From positions 27,275,001 to 27,339,000 of the forward strand of contig NC_092592.1 in assembly GCF_047663525.1 (NCBI RefSeq): a stretch of 64,000 nucleotides of DNA, read 5' to 3'. A program made the position numbers and the translations under genes. The DNA is from Anas platyrhynchos (Eukaryota; Chordata; Aves; Anseriformes; Anatidae). Below the pieces are notes generated by a model. It saw only the letters and a program-made list of their open reading frames with translations. It was not told the DNA's origin and ran no database searches. This document shows, in pieces, positions 20,474 to 37,880 of this stretch (its first letter is position 1; each line of letters begins with the position of its first letter).

Positions 20474-22330
20474 GTGAGGGGCACCGGGGAGGGATTTTGG
20501 GGGGGGTAGGAGATTTTGGAGAGGTTTGGGGGAAAGTTAGCAGGCGGGTCGGAGGCGGGGGGAGCACGTGGGGGAGGAATGGATGGGAGAGGGGACACGT
20601 GTGGGGGAAAAAAAGCAGGGCTGGGGACACCGGGGGCGCACGGAGAGGGCCGGGGAGTGCCACGTGTAGGGCCGGGACGGGGGCACACGTGTAGGGCTGG
20701 GGGGGGCCCGGGCACGTGGAGGTGATGGGGGGGCCTTCCCCTTCCATGCCCTTCCTCTTCCATGCTCCTTTTCCTCCTCCTCCTCCTTTTCCTCCCCTTC
20801 CTCCCCCCGTCCCCCCGCCGCTCTCCAGGCGCTCCGGCTGCGCGCACGTGTCCGGGGCCAGCCCAAAGCTCCTCGGCCACCGCTTGCGCTGCGAAGTGGG
20901 GCAGCCCCCGAGGCTTTCCTGCAGCTGGGTTTCGTTCCTCGCCCCCGTGAGCTGAATTTGTGAGCAGGATTAGGGACGGGGCTCGCCCCGAGCTGTTTGC
21001 TGAGGCCCGTGCCTCTCCTCTCTCTCTGGAAATGCCGTGCCTGGTGCGCAGGGCTCGGCCCCACGTGTTTTTTTCCCCTCTGCTTCACATTGGTGAATCA
21101 TCCTGCAACCAGCAAGCACGCCCAGGGTGCTCTGCCTGCCTTTCCTCGCCACGGCTGGCTGAATCCTGACCGTAAGAGCTCAGGACGTAACTTTGCCTCT
21201 CCCTTCTTCTTGCAGCTGTTTGGACGCACGTAATAAAACGTCTCGGGACTCCTGCTGCCAACTCCCAGCACCCTGCCCCCTCGGGTTGGGGATGAGCCTT
21301 GTTCTGTGGGGTTTTGGGGGCAGGCTGTTTTGGGGACGCCAAGTTTTGTCCCTGTAGGGTGTCGAGCTGGGCGCACAGTGCTTGGGGATGCTTCTCACTT
21401 CATTTTTTTGGTCTTCTGCTTCCAGGCTGCGAGCTGACTGCCAGTACCAAATCCTACACGTTTCAGGTGGATGAGGAAGACGACTCTGACCACGTCTTGG
21501 CCCTGTCCGTGGTAAGAGAGACGAGAACAAACCCCAGGGGCTGGCAGCCAGCATGAGCAGAGGTTCACATCCCCTGCTTTGAGTAGCAGCACCTCACCTC
21601 GTGTGGCAGCTGGGCTGGGGCATTGCTGCGGGTCTCTCATCCCCCAGAGAGCCCCGGCTGTGTCTCCTGGGGGAGCAGGACCCAGGATTTCCATTTTCAC
21701 CCAGGTCTGCCTCACGGAGGGTGCCAAGGACGAGTGCAACGTGGTGGAGGTGGTGGGGCGAAACCACGAGAACCAGGAGATCGCCGTGCCCGTGGCCAAC
21801 CTGAAGCTGTCGTGCCAGCCCTTGGTAAGAGGTGGTTTTGAAGGCTCAAACGGGAGAGCTGCAGGGAATTGGACATCTCTGGGTGCCTGTAGGCCTTTCT
21901 GTGAGGATCCTACCTATTTCCTGGACAGGGGTGGTGTGAGAAGGACACAACCAGCTGGCTGAGCACCCTGCAGGGGCACACGGGGTGCTCTGCTTCTTTC
22001 CTCTGCCCCTAACTCAGCTCCGTCTCTTCACAGCTGAGCCTGGACAACTTCAAGCTGCAGCCCCCGGTGACTTTCCGCCTGGCAGCGGGCTCCGGCCCCG
22101 TGCACCTCGCCGGCTGGCACCAGATCAGTAAGGGCTCAAGGCTGGGGAGAGGCTGGGGAGGAACAAGGGCTAAAGATCCCCCCCACAGTGGGTAACAGAG
22201 CTCTTTGTGTGTCCCAGCGCACAGGGAGGACATCTCCTTTGAGGATGACGATGACGAGGACATGTCTGAGGAGGAGGAAGAGGAGATTGCCCCCATCGTG
22301 CCAGCCAAGAAGGAGAGGAGGAAGCAGTAA
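20440..22330 (+). CDS. NPM3: Nucleoplasmin-3, complete, five coding exons (148 aa)
   Basis: NPM3 is a nucleolar histone chaperone of the nucleoplasmin family that associates with nucleophosmin and affects ribosome biogenesis. Coding exons are 20440-20473, 21426-21511, 21705-21824, 22034-22127 and 22218-22327, with TAA at 22328-22330, and all junctions are GT-AG and in phase. The protein has a short leader, the nucleoplasmin core (LFGCELTAS, CLTEGAKDECNVVEVVGRN, EIAVPVANLKLSCQPL, LQPPVTFRL), an acidic tract at residues about 119-134 and a basic end (PAKKERRKQ). The 20440 ATG is the first ATG I see in its frame near the promoter, with G at +4. The N-terminus is about 30 residues shorter than the human 178-aa protein. 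The unsplit core and acidic tract argue against a pseudogene. Confidence 0.96.
20474..21425 (+). other. NPM3: NPM3 intron 1, CpG-rich with E-box array
   Basis: A 952-bp GT-AG intron, very G/C-rich. It holds seven CACGTG palindromes (20565, 20596, 20661, 20686, 20713, 20845 and 21062) and a pyrimidine tract of TCC repeats at about 20,745-20,815. The long antisense frames over it reflect stop-poor composition. Confidence 0.85.
20565..21067. promoter_or_regulatory. NPM3: Array of seven CACGTG E-boxes
   Basis: Perfect CACGTG starts at 20565, 20596, 20661, 20686, 20713, 20845 and 21062. CACGTG is the preferred site of MYC/MAX and USF factors, and genes of nucleolar proteins are typical MYC targets. 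Two sites sit in a partial repeat (CACGTGTAGGGC at 20661 and 20686). Confidence 0.6.
21426..21511 (+). CDS. NPM3: NPM3 coding exon 2
   Basis: Acceptor ttccag; donor gtaaga at 21512. It encodes CELTASTKSYTFQVDEEDD and SDHVLALSV, the first strands of the nucleoplasmin beta-barrel. Confidence 0.95.
21705..21824 (+). CDS. NPM3: NPM3 coding exon 3
   Basis: Acceptor cacccag before 21705; donor gtaaga at 21825. Forty codons with the family signature CLTEGAKDECNVVEVV and IAVPVANLKLSCQ. Confidence 0.96.
22034..22127 (+). CDS. NPM3: NPM3 coding exon 4
   Basis: Acceptor ttcacag; donor gtaagg at 22128. It encodes LSLDNFKLQPPVTFRLAAGS and GPVHLAGWHQI, the last strands of the core. Confidence 0.95.
22218..22330 (+). 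CDS. NPM3: NPM3 coding exon 5, acidic tail and stop
   Basis: Acceptor gtcccag at 22211-22217. It encodes the acidic histone-binding tract (FEDDDDEDMSEEEEEE), IAPIVPAKK and a basic end, then TAA at 22328-22330. Confidence 0.94.
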
Positions 22331-22975
22331 GGGTGGCTGCGGGCGAGGTGAGGGGCTGGGCAGCCCTGCGGGGAGGGGGGGGTACAGCCCTGCCACGGGG
22401 GGGCTGTGCAGTGGGACCCCCTGCAGGAGGCTGCTGCTTTCAGCCTGCTTCTTCTTCCCCCAGGTGCTCGCTGAGACTTCCTCCTGGATGACTTTTACCT
22501 CGGACACCTCTTGCCAGGACCTCACCGTTTGCTGCTTTGTGTTTTAATTTTAATTTTAATTTTTATTTTTATTTTTCTGTTGGACCTTTTTTGGGGAGCG
22601 CTGAGCTCCCAGCACTGGGGTGTCTCCTTCCCCACCTCCCTAGGAGGCTGCTCCCAAATCCAGAGGGGTGCTGCTGGCACATCCCCTCTCCTCCCACCTC
22701 TGCTGGGAGCTGGGGGTGGTGGAGGTGCTCCTTGCCCTGTGCCTTTTTGCTGCCCTGGACCTCTGCCCCGTGCACCCTTCCTCCTGGCTCTGCACTGCCC
22801 CTTCCCCAGGAGCTGGACGTAGAGCCAGAGGCAGTTTCACTCATTCTTGGCTGCTTTTCTGTCCTCACACCTTGTTTTTATACCTGCCTGTGATTTGGAG
22901 GGGGGCTGGGGGTCAGCCTGCTTTGTAAGGAAACATTTTTACACTGAATAAAGGTCTCAAGTGTCAGGTCTGGTG
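22331..22975 (+). other. NPM3: NPM3 3' UTR, possibly spliced
   Basis: A donor-like GAG|gtgagg at 22348 and an acceptor with a pyrimidine tract ending ccccag at 22463 suggest a 3'-UTR intron (22348-22463). The UTR has tandem TTTTAAT-like units at 22,545-22,575 and ends soon after AATAAA at 22947-22952. Confidence 0.6.
22947..22952 (+). terminator. NPM3: NPM3 polyadenylation signal
   Basis: Consensus AATAAA about 620 nt after the stop, followed within 20-30 nt by a GT-rich downstream element (gtgtcaggtctggtgg). Confidence 0.8.
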
Positions 22976-23788
22976 GAGCTTGGCATCTTCCTCCCATGCT
23001 CAGGGCGGTGGGAGATGCTCCTCTGTGTCCCCCTGCTTCCCGTGGAGCTGCTGCGGATGCGGAGCACCCAGGAGGGGCTCAGGACCTCCCTTCTGTCCCA
23101 TAAACTCTGCAGCCGGGGCACCAAGGGACAGGAGCTGAGCTGGGCAGGGCCCTAACCCTGTATCTGCTCCACCTGGGTGCTGTCCCTGCAAGGAGGTGAA
23201 TCCTCACCCCATGGCCTCTCCTCGCCCCATGTCCTGCTCTCCTCGCCCCAGCAGCATCCCGGGGAGGGATGAAACTCCAGCGCCTGCACAGCACGGGGCT
23301 GAGCTTTGCTGGGGAGCCCTGACATGGTTGGGGGGGATTTGGGGCTCCCTGTGCTTTGGCTAGCTGGCACCTCACACCCTTGGGGGCTGGCAACCCAGCT
23401 GGCTTTGTCCTAAGGGTTTCTCCAGGGGGTTCCTTGTGTCCCTGGGTCAATGCCTGTCCCAGTTCTTGTTTGCTGCTGTCCCTGAGAAACACCGTGCTCC
23501 TTCCAGCCATGCTGCTGGCATTTTTTGGTACCCTGGGCCATCAAGTTTCTTGTGCTGTATGGCCACTGGTAGGGAATCCTCCTGGGCAGACCCTCTGCTC
23601 CATTTTGGGTTATGAGTGGGGTCCTGGCCCCAAACACCCTTTAACGAGCCCAGGGGGAAACCACTCACACCCCAGCCCTCCAGGACAGCGGGGTGACACC
23701 AATCCCTGCCAGGGGGGCACAGGGTGGGGGTCTGGGTGCGTGTATGGGGCCGGGGAGGTGGCGGGGGCTGCCGGGTCCCCCTTGGGGA

Positions 23789-23802
23789 CCGCTAGATGGC
23801 AG
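23789..23802 (+). promoter_or_regulatory. Strong candidate CTCF site
   Basis: CCGCTAGATGGCAG fits the CTCF core (CCASYAGRKGGCRS) at all but the third position, where G is tolerated. It lies between the 3' end of the constitutive gene NPM3 and the regulated gene FGF8, a logical place for a boundary. Confidence 0.5.
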
Positions 23803-26800
23803 GCGGGCAGCGCGGTGCCTCCGGCCCTTGGAGAGGGGCTGGGGGCCGGGCAGCCCCTGGGATGCGCAGGGCAGGGGCGCACAGGACCTTAGAGAAACCT
23901 GCATGGGGTCTGCGGACCTGCCCGGTTCCAAACCCCAAACCTGCACCCCAACCTCACCACCACCTGGCAGCGAGCTCCAAGGGCTGGGACGTTGCAGGGG
24001 GTGACATGGGACAAAGCTTTGGAGCTGGGGCTGTCCGGCTGAGCCACTCACAGGGATGGAGAGGACGGATTTAGGGCCTGGAATAGGGGTTTGTAAGGGC
24101 ATGGGTACAGCCAGCGTTGCACCCAAGGCACTTGGCGGAGAGGTGGGCAGCTCTCCCAGCTCCTGCACCACTGCCAGGGGCTCTTGGTGCCTTTGGGACA
24201 TTTTTTCCCCTCTTCCCAGCCTGGATGTGCTGGGAGGCGAGTGCTGGGGGGGCCACACTCGCACACGGTGCTTAATGGGGAAGGATGGGATTACAGGGGT
24301 CACGCTAGGTGAGCAGCTTCCTTCGCCGAGCTGATGGTATCAAAGCAGGTGCCCCCGGCTGCAAATACCTTGGGCAAACAAACAGGGCTGCCTGAGAGCA
24401 GGTGAGCTCGGGCACGGCCGGGCTGGGGGGTTTTGGGGGGGAGCAGGAGGCTCGGGGTGCTCCTGGTGTGAGAGCTGCCTTGTTTTGTATGGGGTAGGGG
24501 GAAAATAAGGGTGTGTGTGTGTGTGCATATGTGGGGTGTGGGTAAGGGTGTGGGGTCCAGAGCTCCTCCATAGGGCAGTGGAGATGTTGGTGCCCCGGGA
24601 GCCAAGTGATGCCCCAAAGCAGGTGGCTGTGGGGGTCTCTCCGGGAGGTGGTTGCCTCCGAGCATCCTTTTTTTTGCTGCATTTTGGGGCTCTGCACGCT
24701 GATATCCCAGGGGATGGATCCTTCCCTGCTCTGGCAGCACCAGGCAGCCTGCTGTGCTCGGGGAGGGATTTGGGGTGCCCATGCTGAGCCAGCCCATGGG
24801 GCTCCCTCCTTTCAGGGGTCAAGGGTGAGTTGACTTTCAGGGATGGAGGAGAGGGATGGGGGGCTGCTCTGCTGACCACAGCCAGGGAGAGGTGTTCCTT
24901 GCGATGTCCCAGCTGTTCTCGCCCCCCAAAATGTTCCCGCATGTGCCGGGAGGCGCAGCTGTGGCCGTGCTGTAGGTGGGGCTGGTCCCCTGCTCCATCA
25001 GCGCTCCACTCCTGCCTCTGCTTCCCTCTGCAACCGGGAGAGGCTGCAACCCATCACCACCACCTTACAGCCAGCAAAACGCCCCTGGTGCGCTGTGTGA
25101 GGGCAGCCCGGTCTGTTGGAGAGCCCAAAATTCAGGGCTGGGGTGGTTTTGGTGCTTGGATGCAGGCTTGGAGGGGACGGGGCTCCTCCAGCTGCTGGGC
25201 GCACGGCCCCAAACATCTCCTCCGTGCCCTTGGTGGCTCTGCATTGGTGCTGTGGGGGCTCTCTGGAGGGATGGGTTTGGGTAAGGGGGTTTAGGGCAGG
25301 TCCTTGGGGTTGGCACAAGGCACAGCAGGTGCAGTGGGAGCGTGCCCACCCCGCTGTTCCTTTGGGGTTTGCTCTCACGGGTCCCACCACGTTCCCCATG
25401 TGGGGTGCCCGGGGCTGGATCCCCAGGACGGGGTCAGGACGAGCGGTGTCTCCGGCGGGTTGGGATGTCAAAGGGGCCGTAACCCTGGTGTTTTGCAAAC
25501 TCCTGGGGTCAGCAGTTCAGCTGCCACTGACACAGGGGCCCGGAGACACACACGGGCATTTTGGGTGGATGCTGTAAGCAAACAAACGGAGGTAGAGTTA
25601 CAGCCGGCCGCCAGCCCCCCGGCCACTGCTGTTAGCTTTAGGCTCAGACCCTAAGCACCCGTAGGCACCGGGGCTGGGTGCAGGCTTCCCCTTCCCAGGA
25701 GGACCCAACCCCGAGCCAAATCCCCTGGTGCTGCTGGCTGGGAGCTGGGCAGCAAAGGGTTGGCATTTTGGGGCTCTGGCTCAGCTCCTGGGTGTCCGGG
25801 GAGCCCCTCCGGCACCCAGCCTGGATTTGAGCCCTGTCCCAGCCCTGCCTGGTGCTGCAGCCCATGGGGTTGGTGCTGGGAGAGCTGTGCCAGCTGGGGA
25901 TGTGCTGGGACCGGGTCCTGGAGAGGCTTTTTGGGCTGTGCAAGGGGGGAGGAATTGGGTGGAAGTGAGCAGACACCACGTGTGCGCACCCTCACCCACG
26001 TCTCCACGCGTGTCACCCTTTTTCCATGCAGATGTGCCGTGGTTATTCGTGGACAGGCTGCTCATTCACCAACCCCTGCCACACACACAGCAGATTTGCC
26101 CCAAAACGCCTGATTTGGGGCTTAAATCACTCAGGGCTGGGGTTGCTCCCCGGATGGGGACCAGGAGCGGAGCTGCCCCGTGCTGAGCTTCCCATGGCTG
26201 TGAGCAGCCCCAGCCTGGCCCTGCTGATGTGGGCTCCTTCCCGTGCCACCCAGGTGGAGCAGAGATGGATGGAGAGAGGAGCCCAGCCCCAGTGGCCCTA
26301 ATCCACAGCAGCATCACCGTGTGGGTCTCAGCACGTGGCCACCAGAGGATGACGGAGCCGATATTGTCACCAGCACTTCCACCAGCACGTTTCCAGAAAG
26401 CTGCTGGGCAGGAGGTGGCGAAATCATCTCCAAAAGACAGAGGCAAGTACCAATTTAATGAAAAAAAGCCATGTGAGCGGGCTGTCAGAGGGTCCTAACG
26501 GGGCCACGGCGCCCTGGCCGGTCCTACACAGGGGTGGGTGCAGCTCCAGGGGGCTGAGCACGGGGTTATTCCCCCGGCCTGGTGTTCCCACCACCTACAA
26601 ACCATTCCTCAGCCCTTTTGCTCGTAATTGAATAGAGAGGAGAGGGAATTTGGAGCGGGCTCTATCTCCCCTCCCCGCTCCCGGCTTGCCCCGGGGCGGC
26701 CCCGGCGCTGTGGGTAGCGCAGACAAGGTCATTCCCATGTAACACATCCTGGGGGGCTTCGGCCCAGTTCCTTCCCTTTTGGGGGAAGGCCGGGTTAATG

Positions 26801-28059
26801 GTGAGCGGTGGGATCGCCCCGGGGCTGCTCGGCACCGCTCAGCCATGCAGGAGCTGCTGCTGCCTCCGCAACGCCCCATTAATGCCGTGTGGGATCAGCG
26901 GGCAGGGGGCTAAGAGCGCTGGGGCTGGCGTCCCTCTGGCTTTTATGGCAAGGCTCCGAGTGCTTTTGGGGTGGTTTATGGCTGAGCATCCTCCAGACCT
27001 GGCTGTAAAGTGTTGCAAACTCCTGGTTTCCATGAATTTTGCTGCTCAGGCTCAGCGCTGTGGTCCCTGTCCCTGCTCGGGGTGCTGCCCTCACCATCCT
27101 GCCGTGCCCCTCACCTACCCAAAAGTGGGAGCGATGTGTCCATGGAGGCCTTGGCCCTGCTCCTGGGCTGCTGGCAGGAGCGGGAGCATCGTCTGTCACC
27201 CCGTGTCAGCACAAGTGCGGCCGCCCCCCGGTGATCCCGTGCCGGCCCCGATTTTACGGCCACGACTGGCACTTGAGGCTGTTTGCCGAGGGCAGGGGGC
27301 ACACACGGAGCTGTCAGCTCCCGGCCGCCTCTGACCCCCTCTGGGACACCGTAAATCTCCCGCTTGGAGGCAGCCGGGGCTGCTCCAGACACGGCGCTGT
27401 CGTGCACATCGTGTCGGGTGGGGGGGTGCAGCCTGGCACGTGGGCTGGCCCCGTACCCATGGGGGCTAAAATGGGGCTGGCTGCTCGTGACCATGAGCAG
27501 CATCTAGGAAAGAGATGTTGTGCCTAAACCTCTTTCATTTTTATGCTTAAAAATGTAAGTTTTTTATTTTTTTAAATTATTTTTTACTTTCGAGCATCAG
27601 GTGTATCTCATCTTCCCTGCCTGCTTCTCCCTAACCAGACAGATTTATGGGCGTGGGATCTGCCTCATGCACACCTCAGCACATCAATTTGATGGGTTTT
27701 CTCCCAAATTCCACGCTGGACCAGCGAGCAGAGCCTGTGGGAGCCCTCTTCTGCTTCTCTGAGCATCTTCACTACCGACCCTGCCTGTTCTGGTGGTGCT
27801 CCTGAAGTCTGCCAGGTAAACGCAGGCTCTGCCCAAGACTTTTTTTTTTCCTTTTGCATTAAGAAATGGGGAATAAAATGCACAAGAGGCTGATTCTACG
27901 GGAAATTTGGGGCAGGACGAGGCGGCTACCCACCCTATAACCTGCACGCTGCCAGGTCTGGCGATACTGATGTAGGGATTTTTTTCTCCATCAGCTCAGG
28001 GGGGCCAGCCTGGGGATGGGGCAATATCCAGGTCCTATGCAGGAGGGCTGTGCACAAGC

Positions 28060-28090
<31 letters not shown>

Positions 28091-28097
28091 GTGTGTG
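28060..28097. repeat. (TG)n microsatellite
   Basis: About 13 uninterrupted TG units followed by 'cagtgtgtgtgc'. Upstream of the FGF8 CpG island; likely polymorphic in length. Confidence 0.9.
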
Positions 28098-28129
28098 CTG
28101 TCACTCAGAGGCCGGCTGCCGGGAGCTGC

Positions 28130-28215
28130 CTCCCCAGCGGCGGCAGATAGCGCTGATTGCTGATTCGAGGAAAACAAAATCGCAATTGTAATTATGGGCT
28201 CTGATAAGATAAAGG
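28130..28215. promoter_or_regulatory. FGF8: Candidate conserved element upstream of FGF8
   Basis: An AT-rich island in strongly GC-rich DNA. It has GATA-like sites (TGATAAGATAAAGG near 28,202-28,215), a homeodomain-type TAATTATG and a CGCAATTGTAATTA segment. It lies about 1.2 kb before the FGF8 start codon. Conservation was not tested. Confidence 0.4.
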
Positions 28216-29387
28216 AAGGAGCGGGGAGCTCGGGGACCGGCAGCGGGGCCCGGCCGGCAAATTAGCGGCTGTCACTCAGCACCGAGCGAGGCGGTGCCGC
28301 CGCTGCTGACCCCCCCCTCCCCACCACCGCCACCGCCACCGCCGCCCCCCGGCCAGGTACCGGGGTCCCGGGGGCCGCCCGCCCGCCGCAGCCCCCGCCC
28401 CGGTGCGCTACAGGTGGCGGGGCCGGGCACAATGCAGCCCTCCGAGGTCCTGCCCGGGTTGTGGGGCTGAGCCCCCAGCCCCTCGTGGCCCCCCCTCAGC
28501 CGCTCCTAGGGTGCCCGCAGCAGGTAAGAGCCCCCGGGGGGGATGCTCGGGGAGGAAAGGGGGGTCCCGCTGCCCTGCTCCCCCCCCTCCCCAGGCTGCG
28601 GTGTTTGCTCAGCCTCTCGAAACTCCTGCCCCCCACCTCCATCCAACACCCCCCCCCCCAGGTCCAGTCCCTCCCTCCCCTCCTTCCCTCCCTCCCTCCG
28701 CCCCGGTAATCCTTTTAATGTCTGGCACGTCCAGCGAGAGGGCTCGCCCCGCTCGGCCCCAATCCACAAGGCGCTGCGGAGCAGCGGGGAAAACCCTCCG
28801 GGGCTTCCATCTTCCCCCCCCCCTCCTTCATCCCCCCCCCCCACCAGCCCTTAAGCCCCCATTTTACAGATGGGGAAACTGAGGCACGGCGCGGGGACAG
28901 CAGCCCGCAGGCGGCTGCGCCCGTAGCGCCGGCTCCGAGCGGCCCGGAGCCCCCCCACCTCGGCAGGTACCGCCGGAGGGGGGGGTCCCCTTGAGGCTGC
29001 CACCCCCCTTTTGGGGGCCGCCCCCCCCGGGAGCTCCGTGCCCGCCTCCCCCCCCGGGACCTCGGGGCCGGGAGCGGGACGGGACGGGGGACAGGAGGGC
29101 GGGGGGGGGGGCTCCCCTCGGTGGGGTCGGGGAGGGAGAGGGGGGGGCCGCCAGCCGTGAGCCCCCCCGGGGGCTGGGAGGGCGGACGGGTGGGCTTTTC
29201 CCCCTCTGTAGCCGCTTGTGCCCTCCTTTCCTCGGGGCGAGGAGGACGCGCCGGCAGGGCGAGAGGAGGCGAGGAGCCGAGGCAGCGCCGCGCCCCCCTT
29301 GATCCCCCCCCCCCCGGGTCCCCCCGCCCCAAAACGGGCTCTCCCCGCCGCCGGGTCCCGGGCTCCCGGCCCCGCACCGGCTCCGCG
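28216..29387 (+). promoter_or_regulatory. FGF8: FGF8 CpG-island promoter and 5' UTR
   Basis: Extremely GC-rich, CpG-dense DNA with many G/C homopolymers runs up to the FGF8 ATG. The transcription start cannot be placed from sequence. Antisense open frames here (up to 330 codons at 28,851-29,843) are low-complexity Pro/Gly/Arg translations, not genes. Homopolymer lengths may be unreliable. Confidence 0.7.
28856..28890 (+). repeat. MIR-like SINE fragment inside the FGF8 CpG island
   Basis: 'ccccattttacagatggg' followed directly by 'gaaactgaggcac' reproduces the MIR core 5' segment almost exactly. Flanking homology fades into GC-rich DNA. MIRs are ancient in amniotes, so such a well-preserved piece in a promoter is unusual. 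Confidence 0.6.
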
Positions 29388-36530
<7,143 letters not shown>

Positions 36531-37880
36531 CTCGCCGAGCCCCCCCGAGGACTCTGCTTAAGAGCTTGGTGGACTTGACCCGTAGAGACTTTCCTATGTG
36601 GTTATTAAAAAAAAAAACACAACGGGGGATGGGGGGAGGATTTAAAAAGAAAAAAAAAAAAAGAAAATTTCCTGCGGTAGTTGTTGATAATCTGGGGAGG
36701 GGTGGTTTTGTTTTTACAAAAAAAAAAAAAAGGCAAAAAAAAAAGAGGCTCTATTTTTGTACTCCAACTCGAAAAGAGATGAAACGCTCAGAGACTGGTG
36801 AAGGGGGGGGAAGAGCCCTTCGCTTAGCAGTGGTCTAGTCTGTTTGGGGTCGTGTTTTGTTCTGTAATTTTTTTTTTTTTTGTAGCTCTAGGGGGAAAGG
36901 AGAGGAAAAAAAAAATCATCGTTTAAAGCAAACAAGCAAAAAAAAAAAAAAAAAAGGAAATCCAAACGTGGGGGCAACGTGCTACCTAAATGAACTGAGC
37001 GGATGCTTGCCGGAGAGGATGGAGAAGTCTGAAAATGATGGGGAGGGGACGTGTCGGAGGCGAGGACCCCCGGGTCCATTCCAGCCCCTTCCCAGCACCG
37101 CTTGTTTCTGTCCTCGGGAGCAGGAGGAGGTGATGGACACCTCACAAAGTCCTGGACTGACTGGTACCTCTCGCCCACTAGAGCATCTCTGGATTTTTTT
37201 ATAATTTTCCTTTTTTTCCTGAACTACTACGGTGAGGCAGCAGGCGATGGCTGCTGTGGAGCAGGCTGGTGGTATCTTTTTTTTTTTTTTTTTTTTTTTC
37301 CATGAGGAAAATGTGAACTTTTTTCTGTTTATTTTTTTTAATCAGATGGATGTTTTCATCTAATTAAAAAAGTTTACAAATTGCTGTGGAGCCATTTCAG
37401 GCTGGTTTTGTTGTAACACTCGCTTTGTGGTTGACGCTTCCATTTCCAACTCTCTCTTCCAGGTGTGCTCTCTGATGAAAAACACTGCCAATTTTTATTT
37501 TTTCAGGGAAATTAGAGGTTTTCTGTAAAAATCTGTGCTGACAGAAGCCCAATTTTTTATTTAGGAAAAAAAACACAAGGGAAACATTAATTCCCTTGAG
37601 TGAACATCCCCAGCCAGCCCCGCTCTGCACATGCTGCCCTGGGACCGTGCCTTTCTCTGAAGGGTTAAAGCAATTATTCCTAACGGGGAGGGCAAACAAA
37701 GACACTGGATAGGAGCCAGGACCAGGGGTGACTTTTCATCCAATCTTTTTTTTTTTTGATTGTTTGTTTTCTGTTTCCTTGAGGATTTTTTTTTTTTTTT
37801 GGTTGTGTACAAATTGAATATGAAATGATGGAAATATTTATTTAATATGTGCATTAAAAATTTGTATTAGTCTAACTGGA
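36531..37880 (+). other. FGF8: FGF8 3' UTR
   Basis: AT-rich, full of A and T homopolymers (for example T23 at 37277-37299 and A runs near 36,606, 36,650, 36,718 and 36,940). There is no consensus AATAAA; the variant ATTAAA occurs at 37363-37368 and 37853-37858, giving a UTR of about 0.85 or 1.35 kb. Open frames here are artefacts. Confidence 0.6.
37853..37858 (+). terminator. FGF8: Candidate FGF8 polyadenylation signal (ATTAAA)
   Basis: Common variant hexamer at the end of the AT-rich stretch, just before composition turns GC-rich at about 37,875. An alternative lies at 37363-37368. Confidence 0.45.

Larger units (their letters stand above)
22976..28129. other. NPM3-FGF8 intergenic region
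   Basis: GC-rich, no credible coding exon on either strand; the many open frames are composition artefacts. Notable spots are a CTCF-like motif at 23789-23802, a (GT)n run at about 24,511-24,526, a nuclear-receptor-like CAAGGTCA near 26,725-26,732, an AT-rich island at 27,520-27,600 and a (TG)n microsatellite at 28,060-28,097. Confidence 0.6.

Noticed and set aside
19787-20880. Long overlapping frames on both strands (up to 240 codons) around the NPM3 promoter
   Set aside because: Low-complexity Pro/Gly/Arg translations from GC-rich DNA, no domain, and they conflict with the clear NPM3 exon structure.
23665-24303. 212-codon minus-strand frame in the NPM3-FGF8 gap
   Set aside because: GC-rich composition, no recognisable family, no splice or conservation signal, and competing frames of similar length on the other strand.
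26339-26352. CCACCAGAGGATGA as a CTCF site
   Set aside because: Good first half (TGGCCACCAGAGG), but the GGC part of the core is lost; mentioned only as a weak companion site.
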